Shown here in pieces: positions 7,170 through 13,735 of a stretch of DNA of 13,735 nucleotides. The notes under the pieces are model-generated. The model worked only from the letters and a program-made list of their open reading frames with translations, ran no database searches and was not told the origin of the DNA. The DNA comes from Actinomycetales bacterium (lineage in GTDB: Bacteria; Actinomycetota; Actinomycetes; Actinomycetales; Microbacteriaceae), in the NCBI GenBank assembly GCA_015655255.1, contig JAATFJ010000194.1, positions 1-13,735 on the forward strand, read 5' to 3'. Position 1 is the stretch's first letter. Every line of letters begins with the position of its first letter. A program made the position numbers and the translations under genes.

Positions 7170-8269
7170 GCGCGGTCCTTCGCTGCGTCCGCCGCTGCCC
7201 CGAACGCGGAGGTGCGGGGAGCAGAGACGCCCAGTGCCTTGCGGACGGCAGGGAGCACCTCGGTACCGAGGAGCTCGATGGCCTCGAGCGACTCCTTTTG
7301 TGGGCTGTTCCCAAAGCCCAACTGCATGATGTAGCGCTCATGCCCGTATGCCTCGTGCTGGCGGAGGATCTTGTCCGTGATCTCCGCGGGGCTGCCGACG
7401 AAAAGGGCGCCCATGGGGGAGGCGGATGCCTCATATGCGCGTCGCGGCATGAGCTGGCCCTGGCCGCGCTGATGGAAGTTCTCTTTCATGCCCGCAGCGA
7501 AATACGGGTAGGAGATGTCGAGCGCCGCCTGGCTCGTCTTCGCGACGAAGCCCGGGCCGTTGACACTCACACGGAGCTGTTCCGCGGGGACACCGTTCTG
7601 CTCTCCTGCCGCGTGGTATGCCTCGACGAAGGGCTGGAAGCCGTCGACGCGACCGCCGAGGATCCCCAGCGCCATGGGCAGGCCGCGGGTGGCGGCACGG
7701 ATGACAGAGGCGGGCGTGCCGCCGACGGCGACCCACAGTGGGATCTTCCGATCCCGGTAGGGCCGCGGGGAGATGTGCTGATTCTCCAGTGAGGGGCGCA
7801 GGTGCCCCGACCAGGTGATCGGGTCCTCCGCCTGGATGCGGGTGAGGAGGTCGAGCTTCTCCTCAAAGAGGTCGCCGTAGCCCGCGAGATCGTAGCCGAA
7901 GAGGGGGAAGGACTCGATGTACGAACCGCGTCCGACGATCATCTCCGCGCGTCCTCCGGAGAGGTTGTCGAGCGTCGACATCTGCTCGAAGACGCGCACG
8001 GGGTCGTCGGAGCTCAGCACGGTCACCGCGGTGGTGAGGTGGATGCGCGAGGTGCGCGCCGCCATCGCGGCGAGGAGCATCGGGGGTGCGGAGATCGCGA
8101 AGTCGGGACGGTGGTGCTCGCCCACGCCGAAGACGCTGATCCCGGCCTGATCGGCGACCTCGGCCTGCTCGATGAGCTGTGCGAGGCGCTGCGCGGGACT
8201 CACCGTCGCACCCGTGTGCGGGTCGGGGGTGAGCTCGCCGAAGTGATAGACACCGATATCGAAGGTCAC
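7166..8269 (-). CDS. Luciferase-like flavin monooxygenase (LLM class, CE1758-like)
   Basis: 367 residues with the bacterial-luciferase TIM-barrel fold. Visible motifs: DIGVYHFGEL at the N-terminus, FGVGEHHRPDF (GEHH at 50-53, the active-site histidine region), ARTSRIHLTTAV, DNLSGGRAE (101-109) and VGRGSYIESFPLFG, which binds FMN phosphate, then PLWVAVGGTPASVIRAA and LGFGNSPQKESLEAIELLGTEVLPAVR at the C-terminus. I chose the GTG at 8267-8269 because AGGAACA lies just before it and the protein then begins at the family's usual point. It uses FMNH2 and O2 to oxidise an unknown organic substrate; the reductase encoded next is its likely FMNH2 source. It follows hxlR by 55 bp and is coupled to the reductase by 4 bp. 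The substrate cannot be named. Confidence 0.9.
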   Translation of the reverse strand: MTFDIGVYHFGELTPDPHTGATVSPAQRLAQLIEQAEVADQAGISVFGVGEHHRPDFAISAPPMLLAAMAARTSRIHLTTAVTVLSSDDPVRVFEQMSTLDNLSGGRAEMIVGRGSYIESFPLFGYDLAGYGDLFEEKLDLLTRIQAEDPITWSGHLRPSLENQHISPRPYRDRKIPLWVAVGGTPASVIRAATRGLPMALGILGGRVDGFQPFVEAYHAAGEQNGVPAEQLRVSVNGPGFVAKTSQAALDISYPYFAAGMKENFHQRGQGQLMPRRAYEASASPMGALFVGSPAEITDKILRQHEAYGHERYIMQLGFGNSPQKESLEAIELLGTEVLPAVRKALGVSAPRTSAFGAAADAAKDRA

Positions 8270-8324
8270 TGTTCCTGCTTCTTTCTCTGTTGCTGTCGGG
8301 GGGAAGTCTGTCGGGGTGCCGGGC

Positions 8325-8672
8325 TCAGGAGGCGCGGTGGGCGCTCTCCGGCACCCAGGTGGCGCTCCACGCCGTGAGGCTGTCGAGTGCGGGGAGAAGA
8401 GCTTCGCCCTTCTCGGTGAGCGCATAGGTGCCGCGGCGTGAGGGCTCGCGGGCGATGAGGCCACAGCCGAGTAGCTCGCCGATGCGAGTGGTGAGCACGG
8501 CATCGCTGATCCCGACGACGCCCGTCTTGAGATCGACGAAGCGGAGCGGGCCATCGCGGAGCACCTGGATGAGGGCGCCGTTCCACCGTTTCCCGATGAT
8601 CTCCATGGCGGTGAGGAAGGGGGCGCACAGGCCCTCGTTCGGGCGGTGCAGGGTCGTGATCTCGTCACTCAT
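8325..8672 (-). CDS. HxlR-family winged-helix transcriptional regulator
   Basis: 115 residues, the usual HxlR length. CAPFLTAMEIIGKRWNGALIQVLRDGPLRFVDLKTGVVGISDAVLTTRIGELLGCGLIAREPS is the winged helix-turn-helix core with the family's hallmark GKRW and the Cys just before it. This Cys17 matches in position the redox-sensing N-terminal cysteine of YodB/HypR/QorR-type members, so thiol or quinone stress sensing is possible. RRGTYALTEKGEAL forms the wing. The ATG lies six bases after TACTCT, a plausible -10, so the mRNA may be leaderless. It is the first gene of the cassette with the flavin monooxygenase and its reductase and probably controls all three through the palindrome at 8678-8696. Confidence 0.92.
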   Translation of the reverse strand: MSDEITTLHRPNEGLCAPFLTAMEIIGKRWNGALIQVLRDGPLRFVDLKTGVVGISDAVLTTRIGELLGCGLIAREPSRRGTYALTEKGEALLPALDSLTAWSATWVPESAHRAS

Positions 8673-8677
8673 AAAAA

Positions 8678-8720
8678 CAGAGTAACACTTACTCTGGAAA
8701 ACAGAGTGCGTGTCCTCTGT
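8678..8720 (-). promoter_or_regulatory. HxlR operator palindromes over the cassette promoter
   Basis: CAGAGTAA and TTACTCTG form a perfect 8-bp inverted repeat around CAC (8678-8696). A second, weaker pair, ACAGAG and CTCTGT, lies at 8701-8706 and 8715-8720. AAAACAGAGT is also a direct repeat (8674-8683 and 8698-8707). The perfect palindrome covers TACTCT, the likely -10 on the - strand, directly before the hxlR start, so a bound dimer would block transcription. Such AGTAA/TTACT dyads suit HxlR-type repressors. One more ACAGAG half site lies upstream of the monooxygenase start (8285-8290). Confidence 0.7.
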
Positions 8721-8746
8721 TCTTCCGTGCTACCGCTGCTCCTCCC

Positions 8747-8788
8747 CTCCTCCGCAGCCCCTCCTCCGCAGCCCCTCCTCCGCAGCCC
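8747..8788. repeat. 14-bp tandem repeat, three exact copies
   Basis: CTCCTCCGCAGCCC is repeated at 8747-8760, 8761-8774 and 8775-8788, with partial units on both sides. It is a pyrimidine-rich minisatellite in the 245-bp gene-free region between hxlR and the first crcB. Copy number may vary between strains. No coding role is seen. Confidence 0.85.
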
Positions 8789-8805
8789 CTCCTCCCCTCC
8801 TTATT

Positions 8806-8890
8806 CCGCCGAGCCACGCACGTCCTACCGAGCGGCCCACGTATTCACGCAGTTACGTGAGTGGCTTGGCGAGACATGGGTGGATCGTCG
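8806..8890 (+). repeat. 85-bp nested palindromic repeat, copy B
   Basis: This is a gap-free match to the reverse complement of 6459-6543 (59 of 85 by hand count). The inner arms are more diverged: GAGCGGCCCACGT against ACGTGAGTGGCTTG. It starts 17 bp after the 14-bp tandem repeat and ends 15 bp before the -10 of the first crcB. The two copies stand in opposite orientation on either side of the HxlR/monooxygenase/reductase cassette. Confidence 0.55.
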
Positions 8891-8905
8891 GGAGAGGGGC
8901 GGGGC

Positions 8906-8920
8906 TATAGTGACCTCGTG
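8906..8920 (+). promoter_or_regulatory. crcB: -10 element of a leaderless crcB transcript
   Basis: TATAGT (8906-8911) lies six bases before the GTG at 8918, the spacing at which a transcript would start at or next to the start codon. There is no clear ribosome-binding site in the right position and no strong -35. Leaderless GTG starts of this form are common in actinobacteria. It leaves no room for a fluoride riboswitch upstream of the gene. Confidence 0.6.
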
Positions 8921-9301
8921 AATCTCCGTCGGCTGCTGCTCGTCGCGCTCGGCGGTGCGCTGGGGAGCGCGGCGCGGTTAGGGACGAGCCTGTCGCTCCC
9001 CGACATCGCGGGCATCCCGGTTGCGACGCTCGCGGTGAACATCGTGGGCGCCTTTCTCATGGGTGTGCTCGCCGCGCGGATCCCCGGATCCTCCGACCTG
9101 CGGGTTTTCCTCGGCACTGGGATCCTCGGCGGGTTCACGACGTACAGCGCCTTCGCCGAGGGGGCGGTCGCGATGACGCAGCCCGTCCTCGCCCTGGGCT
9201 ATGTGCTCGTGAGCCTCGTGGGCGGTATTGCCGCGGCAGCACTCGGCCTCCTGCTGGCGGGTGGCGCGCCGCCGCGGACGACACCGGGGGAGGAACGTTG
9301 A
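8918..9301 (+). CDS. crcB: CrcB/Fluc fluoride channel, subunit 1
   Basis: 127 residues and four membrane helices. Fluc proteins export fluoride as dual-topology dimers. Motifs: LGGALGSAARLG (11-22, helix 1 with the conserved Arg), VATLAVNIVGAFLMGVL (35-51, with pore Asn41), and GTGILGGFTTYSAFAEG (66-82), the helix-3 break that binds Na+ and carries the Phe box. In that box the first aromatic is Tyr76 in place of Phe, and the second is Phe79. The GTG at 8918 follows the TATAGT -10; the longer upstream frame is unlikely because it would run through repeat and promoter. The stop overlaps the start of the second crcB, so the pair probably forms a heterodimer. Confidence 0.92.
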   Translation: MNLRRLLLVALGGALGSAARLGTSLSLPDIAGIPVATLAVNIVGAFLMGVLAARIPGSSDLRVFLGTGILGGFTTYSAFAEGAVAMTQPVLALGYVLVSLVGGIAAAALGLLLAGGAPPRTTPGEER

Positions 9302-9657
9302 GTCCTTTCCTCTTCCTCGCCGCGTCTCTCGCGGGCGGCATCGGCGCGTCCCTCCGCTACGTGGTCGACATCGGCGTCATGCGACTCACGGGAAACCGCT
9401 TCCCCTGGGGCATCGTCGTCGTGAACATCACGGGATGCTTCGGGCTCGGATTCGTCGTCGCGGCACTGCCCTCGGCGGCCTTCGTGCTGGGATCCGGCCT
9501 GCTGGGCGGATACACGACTTTCAGCACGGCGATGCTGGACGCGCTTATCCTCTGGCGCGAGGAGCGTCGCCCCATCGCGATCGCTCATCTCTTCGGCACC
9601 TTGCTCGCCTGCGCGGTCGCGGCCCTCCTCGGCCTGTCGCTGGGAACGATCCTCTGA
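9298..9657 (+). CDS. crcB: CrcB/Fluc fluoride channel, subunit 2
   Basis: 119 residues and four helices. LAGGIGASLRYVVD (11-24), FPWGIVVVNITGCFGLGF (35-52, Asn43) and GSGLLGGYTTFSTAMLD (65-81) are the Fluc signatures. The Phe box has Phe75 in the first position but Ala78 in the second, the reverse of subunit 1. It starts at TTG 9298-9300, which shares bases with the TGA of the upstream gene, behind a good GGGGAGGA ribosome-binding site. Twin crcB genes of this form are usual in actinobacteria and other Gram-positives. The following 114 bp to the RND gene hold no gene and no clear terminator. Confidence 0.93.
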   Translation: MSPFLFLAASLAGGIGASLRYVVDIGVMRLTGNRFPWGIVVVNITGCFGLGFVVAALPSAAFVLGSGLLGGYTTFSTAMLDALILWREERRPIAIAHLFGTLLACAVAALLGLSLGTIL

Positions 9658-9771
9658 CTTTCGTCCCTGATGAGTAACCACCCCGAGCGCAATCCGGGCT
9701 CCCAGCTTCCTGTCTCCTTGCCATGAAATACTGAGCCGGCACACCGCAGCGCCCCCTCAGAGAGATCAGCC

Positions 9772-12700
9772 TTGTCGAAACTCGCCGTTCTCAGCCTCCG
9801 CAATCGTGCCCTCATCGCCCTCGTGACCATCGTCGCGGCGCTCTTCGGCGGCCTCGCGCTCACGAACCTCAAGCAGGAGCTCATTCCTTCGCTCGAGCTC
9901 CCCGCTCTCATGGTCATGACGACCTACTCCGGCGCCTCACCCGAAGTCGTCGAGAATGACGTCTCCACGCCCATCGAGACGGCCATCCAGGCTGTCCCCG
10001 ATCTCGAATCGACCACGGCGACGAGCACGACGAACGCCTCGATCGTGCAGGCGACGTTCGCGTATGGCTCCAATCTCGCCACCGCAGAGCAGAAGATGCA
10101 GCAGGCGATCGACCGCATCTCCTCGCAGCTGCCAGACGATATCGACCCGCAGGTGCTCGCCCTGTCGCTCGACGATCTCCCGGTCATCCAGGTGGCGGTC
10201 ACCGGATTCGACGACCCGCAGGCGGCGCAGGCCGATCTGGAGAACATCGCTGTCCCCGCCCTGGAAGACCTCGACGGCGTCGGTGCCGCGGCGATCGTCG
10301 GCGGCGCGGCGCGGCGCAGCGCATCACAATCACACCCGATGCGGCGGCGCTCGTCGAACGGGGCCTCACGACGCAGGCGATCTCCGATGCGCTGCAGCAG
10401 AATGGCACGCTCTTCCCCGGCGGTGACATCACCGAGGACGGCCAGACCTTCACGGTGCAGACGGGGGAGAAGATCGGCTCCGTCGATGAGATCGCCGCCC
10501 TCCCGCTCGTCGGCTCCGCAGCGACGATAGACGACGTCGCCGATGTCGCCCTCGGCACCGATCCGGTCACGTCCGTCTCCCGAGTGAACGGCGAGACGGC
10601 GATCTCGCTCTCGATCACGAAGCTGCCCTCCGCGAACACCGTTGAGGTCTCGCAGGCCGTCATCGACGCCATCGCTAACCTGAAGGAGTCCTTGCCGGAG
10701 CTGACTTTCACGGTCGTCTTCGACCAGGCGCCGTTCATCACACAGTCGATCGAGTCGCTCGCCACCGAGGGACTGCTGGGCCTCGCCTTCGCGGTGATCG
10801 TCATCCTCGTCTTCCTGCTCTCGATCCGCTCCACGCTCGTCACGGCGATCTCGATCCCCACGAGCGTGCTCATCACCTTCATCGGGCTGCAGGCCTTTGG
10901 ATACTCCCTCAACGTTCTGACCCTCGGCGCGCTCACGATCGCGATCGGGCGCGTCGTGGACGACTCCATCGTCGTCATAGAGAACATCAAACGGCACTAC
11001 GTCGAGGGGGCGGATAAGGGGAACGCGATCCGCCTCGCCGTGAAAGAGGTCGCGGGTGCGGTCACGGCGTCGACGATCACGACGGTCGCGGTGTTCCTGC
11101 CCATCGTCTTCGTGGGCGATATGGTCGGCGAGCTGTTCCGGCCGTTCGCGATGACCGTGGCGATCGCGATGGTTGCCTCGCTCCTCGTCGCCCTCACGAT
11201 CGTTCCTGTGCTCGCCTACTGGTTCCTGAAGCCGGGAAAGCCGCTTCTTGATGAGAACGGCAAGGCTATCGAACCGGAGGATCCCGCCGCGCCGCCGACG
11301 CCGCTGCAGCGGCTGTATCGTCCGCTGCTCGGCTGGACGCTGCGGCATTCCGGCGTTACCGTCGCTGCCGCGCTCGTCGTGCTCGTGGGGACGGTCGCGC
11401 TCGCACCGCTCATGAAGATCAACTTCCTCGCTGATTCCGGGCAGAACACGATGACGGTGACGCAGACGCTCGGGTCCACGGCGAGCCTGGAGACCAAGGA
11501 TGCGGCGGCTGCCGTCGTCGAGGATGCGCTGGAAGGCATCGACGGCATCGAGAACGTGCAGGTCTCGATCGGGTCGAGCGGTTCCGCCCTGCGCGATGCC
11601 TTCGAGGGTGGCGCAGGGACGACGTTCTCGATCATGACCGATGCGGACGCCGATCAGGAGGTGCTTCGCGCGCGTGTGCAGGATGCGGTCGAAGGGCTGC
11701 AGGACGTCGGCGAGGTGACCGTCGCGGCCTCGGCGGGATTCGGATCCAGTGATATCGAGATCGCGGTGAGCGCGCCGAGCGCCGATGTGCTCTCGGCGGC
11801 GACGAGCGCACTGGAGGAGGAACTCGACGGGCGCGCCGGCGTCGGCGAGATCACCGACAACCTTTCGGCCTCGCAGCCCTACATCGCCGTCGCAGTGGAT
11901 CGCGCGAAGGCGGCCGAGCAGGGACTCTCCGAGGCCGCGGTCGGGGCGATCGTGTCGAACACGATGCGTCCCCAGCAGCTCGGTTCCGTGGAGATCGACG
12001 ACACCGCCCTCACCGTGTACCTCGTCGCGCCCGAGCCGCCGACGACGGTCGAGGCGCTGCGTGCGCTGACGATCCCCACGCCGCTCGGCGTCGTCGCGCT
12101 CGCGGATATCGCCACCGTCGAGCAGCGCGAGGGACCGACCTCCATCACGACCGAACAGGGCCAGCGCACGGCGACCATCACGGTGCCCGCGGCGAGCGAT
12201 GACCTCACCGCGGGGACCACCGCGGTGAACGAGGCGCTCGCTGCGGCCGAGCTCCCCGACGGCGCGACGGCGAAGGTCGGCGGCGTCGCGGCGGATCAGC
12301 AGGACGCCTTCTCCCAGCTGGGACTGGCGATGCTCGCGGCAATCCTCATCGTCTACGTCGTCATGGTCGCGACCTTCAAGTCGCTCCGCCAACCGCTCCT
12401 TTTGCTCGTCTCCGTGCCCTTCGCGGCCACGGGTGCGATCCTCCTGCAGGTCGTCACGGGCGTTCCGCTCGGTGTCGCCTCGCTCATCGGCGTGCTCATG
12501 CTCATCGGCATCGTCGTCACGAACGCCATCGTGCTCATCGACCTCGTGAACCAGTACCGCGAGAAGGGACTCTCTGCCCACGATGCGGTGCTCGCGGGAG
12601 GGGAGAAGCGCCTCCGTCCCATCCTCATGACGGCGCTCGCGACGATCTTCGCGCTCACGCCCATGGCACTGGGGATCACGGGGCATGGCGGGTTCATCTC

Positions 12701-12926
12701 CCAGCCGCTCGCGATCGTCGTCATCGGCGGGCTCGTCTCCTCGACGGTGCTCACGCTCATCGTGCTGCCCACGCTCTACAACCTCGTGGAGGGAGCGAAG
12801 GAACGCCGTGCGGCGCGGCGGGGCAAGACGCCCGCACCTCCCATCGAGACGCCGCCCGCGGAGCCCGCGCGCACCCTCACGCGCAAGGAACTGCGCGAGC
12901 GGGCGGCGGACGCGGCGGGGGAGTGA
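9772..12926 (+). pseudogene. RND efflux permease (HAE1/SwrC-like), frameshifted by a 5-bp repeat
   Basis: The frame opens at TTG 9772 with a typical RND start (LSLRNRALIALVTIVAALFGGLALTNLKQELIPSLELP), followed by TYSGASPEVVENDVSTPIE and the porter domain. After ...AIVGGAA the frame breaks at 10301-10320, and the correct sequence (QRITITPDAAALVERGLTT) continues one frame over to TGA 12924-12926. Removing one of three GCGGC units restores VGGAAQRITITPD and a single protein of about 1049 residues, a normal RND size. The second part has helix-4 GRVVDDSIVVIENIKRHY, with the proton-relay Asp pair at about 395-396, the second porter repeat, and a C-terminal helix bundle with MLIGIVVTNAIVLIDLVNQYREKG. 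No adaptor or outer-membrane partner lies nearby, as in B. subtilis SwrC. Substrates may be lipids, surfactants or drugs. The ribosome-binding site (AGAGAGA) is weak. Confidence 0.88.
10301..10320 (+). repeat. 5-bp tandem repeat (GCGGC x3 plus GCAGC) at the RND frameshift
   Basis: GCGGC occurs at 10301-10305, 10306-10310 and 10311-10315, then GCAGC at 10316-10320. With two exact copies the RND reading frame is intact; with three it is shifted by two bases. Short repeats of this kind change copy number by polymerase slippage. Confidence 0.85.
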
Positions 12927-12945
12927 TGAGGATGCGCACCTTCAT

Positions 12946-12975
12946 TTGACCGCGCACATTACGGAGCATTACACT
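12946..12975 (+). promoter_or_regulatory. rpsL: rpsL (str operon) promoter
   Basis: TTGACC (12946-12951) and TACACT (12970-12975) are separated by 18 bp and form the best sigma70/SigA-type promoter in the window. Transcription should begin near 12982, giving a leader of about 165 nt before the S12 gene. Confidence 0.75.
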
Positions 12976-12981
12976 AGGGCA

Positions 12982-13146
12982 GGTGTGTGCACGTCTTGGC
13001 GTGCCTACACATTGGGCGTCGGGCACCAGGTCCGGTCCGCCCCCACGGCATACCCGTCACTGCAAGGCGCAGGGATTCCTCTGCGCTGGCGGGTCATGAT
13101 GTGAAACCCATCACGCTGTCACCGTGCAGCATTATGAGGAGAGAAC
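12982..13146 (+). promoter_or_regulatory. rpsL: Structured 5' leader of rpsL
   Basis: Three possible hairpins can be drawn. First, TGTGT-GCACG (12984-12993) pairs with CGTGC-CT-ACACA (13000-13011) around TCTTGG, with a 2-nt bulge. Second, GCGCAG (13067-13072) pairs with CTGCGC (13081-13086). Third, GGGT (13091-13094) pairs with ACCC (13106-13109), which is weak. Such leaders often allow autoregulation by a ribosomal protein; here that is inferred from position only. The ribosome-binding site GAGGAGAG lies a few bases before the GTG. Confidence 0.45.
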
Positions 13147-13515
13147 GTGCCAACTATTCAGCAGTTGGTTCGCAAGGGACGTAGCCCCAAGGTCTCAAAG
13201 ACCAAGGCGCCCGCCCTGAAGTCGAACCCGCAGCAGGCCGGGGTATGCACCCGCGTCTACACCACCACCCCGAAGAAGCCGAACTCGGCGATGCGCAAGG
13301 TCGCTCGTGTGAAGCTCCGCAACGGTACCGAGGTCACCGCGTACATCCCCGGTGAGGGCCACAACCTGCAGGAGCACTCGCTCGTGCTCGTCCGCGGTGG
13401 TCGAGTGAAGGACCTCCCCGGTGTGCGTTACAAGATCGTCCGTGGAGCCCTGGACACCCAGGCCGTCAAGAACCGTAAGCAGGCTCGCAGCCGCTACGGT
13501 GCGAAGAAGGGCTGA
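13147..13515 (+). CDS. rpsL: 30S ribosomal protein S12
   Basis: 122 residues and complete: [12 protein letters not shown], then [19 protein letters not shown] and [21 protein letters not shown]12 sits at the decoding centre of the small subunit. The residues where streptomycin-resistance changes occur, Lys43 and Lys88, are both the wild-type lysine, so the gene predicts sensitivity at this site. The GTG start has GAGGAGAG upstream. It is the first gene of the str operon, with rpsG 5 bp downstream; fusA and tuf would be expected beyond the window. Confidence 0.99.
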   Translation: MPTIQQLVRKGRSPKVSKTKAPALKSNPQQAGVCTRVYTTTPKKPNSAMRKVARVKLRNGTEVTAYIPGEGHNLQEHSLVLVRGGRVKDLPGVRYKIVRGALDTQAVKNRKQARSRYGAKKG

Positions 13516-13520
13516 GACCG

Positions 13521-13735
13521 ATGCCTCGTAAAGGACCAGCACCCAAGCGCCCCGTCGTCAATGACCCGGTATACGGCGCCCCCATCGTCACGTCGCTCGT
13601 GAACAAGATCCTCGTCGACGGCAAGAAGTCCCTCGCCGAGTCGATCGTCTACGGCGCCCTCCGTGGTGTCGAGACGAAGAGCGGACAGGACGCCGTCGCC
13701 ACCCTCAAGAAGGCGCTCGACAACGTGCGCCCCAC
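13521..13735 (+). CDS. rpsG: 30S ribosomal protein S7, 3'-truncated by the window
   Basis: The 71 codons present read [19 protein letters not shown], then [25 protein letters not shown] and end at NVRPT, all characteristic of S7. S7 nucleates assembly of the 30S head by binding the 3' domain of 16S rRNA. The ATG lies 5 bp after the rpsL stop with only a weak ribosome-binding site, so translation is probably coupled to S12. The remaining half is outside the window. Confidence 0.98.
   Translation, partial: MPRKGPAPKRPVVNDPVYGAPIVTSLVNKILVDGKKSLAESIVYGALRGVETKSGQDAVATLKKALDNVRP

Noticed and set aside
8742..8800. CRISPR-like array.
   Set aside because: The 14-bp units are directly adjacent with no spacers.
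8891..8917. Possible fluoride riboswitch before crcB.
   Set aside because: Only a few bases lie between the -10 and the GTG, and none of the riboswitch's structure is visible.
10301..10320. Programmed ribosomal frameshift in the RND gene.
   Set aside because: There is no slippery heptamer or downstream pseudoknot that I can see, and RND genes are not known to use one. A 5-bp repeat gain explains the break exactly.
9924..12686. A 920-codon open frame antisense to the RND gene.
   Set aside because: High GC with GC-rich third positions opens antisense frames. The product is rich in R, D, E, G and H with no domain, while the sense strand encodes a clear RND permease.
13147..13515. Streptomycin-resistance change in S12.
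   Set aside because: Lys43 and Lys88 are both wild type.

Overview
The window looks like chromosomal DNA from a high-GC actinobacterium, most likely Microbacteriaceae and plausibly Microbacterium. The reasons are very high G+C, GTG and TTG starts, two possible leaderless promoters, a DUF3073 gene, a PadR/DUF4097 pair and the protein-level look of PurF, PurM and S12. The genus call is an inference from protein style, not from a search.

Layout. (1) 2-2422: the 3' part of purM, then purF, both on the + strand. They act at two steps of de novo purine synthesis. purF carries an in-frame TAG at 1787-1789, while all coding sequence beyond it is intact. (2) 2460-3689: a CynX/NimT-type MFS permease. 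It converges on a small DUF3073 gene on the - strand, which is divergent from a universal stress protein gene (4033-4575). (3) 4593-6292, - strand: a DUF4097 beta-repeat protein gene followed by a PadR regulator gene, coupled by an ATGA overlap. A pair of 13-bp GATATATCGCGTT boxes lies upstream and probably forms the operator. (4) 6618-8672, - strand: an HxlR regulator, a luciferase-like monooxygenase and its partner FMN reductase. This is a compact redox cassette with a palindromic HxlR operator. It is flanked by two diverged copies of an 85-bp nested palindromic repeat (6459-6543 and 8806-8890) in opposite orientation. (5) 8918-9657: two overlapping crcB/fluc fluoride-channel genes, apparently leaderless, with complementary Phe-box residues. 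(6) 9772-12926: an RND (HAE1/SwrC-like) efflux pump gene, frameshifted by one extra copy of a 5-bp tandem repeat. (7) 12946-13735: the rpsL promoter, a structured leader, rpsL (S12) and the start of rpsG (S7), the head of the str ribosomal operon.

Points that deserve attention are the two single-event gene lesions (amber in purF, 5-bp repeat expansion in the RND gene), the inverted 85-bp palindromes around the flavin monooxygenase cassette, the PadR box pair, and the CrcB pair in which each subunit keeps only one of the two canonical pore phenylalanines. The lesions may be real (purine auxotrophy, repeat-driven on/off switching) or may be sequence errors; reads would decide. I found no CRISPR array, rRNA, tRNA, insertion sequence or phage gene.
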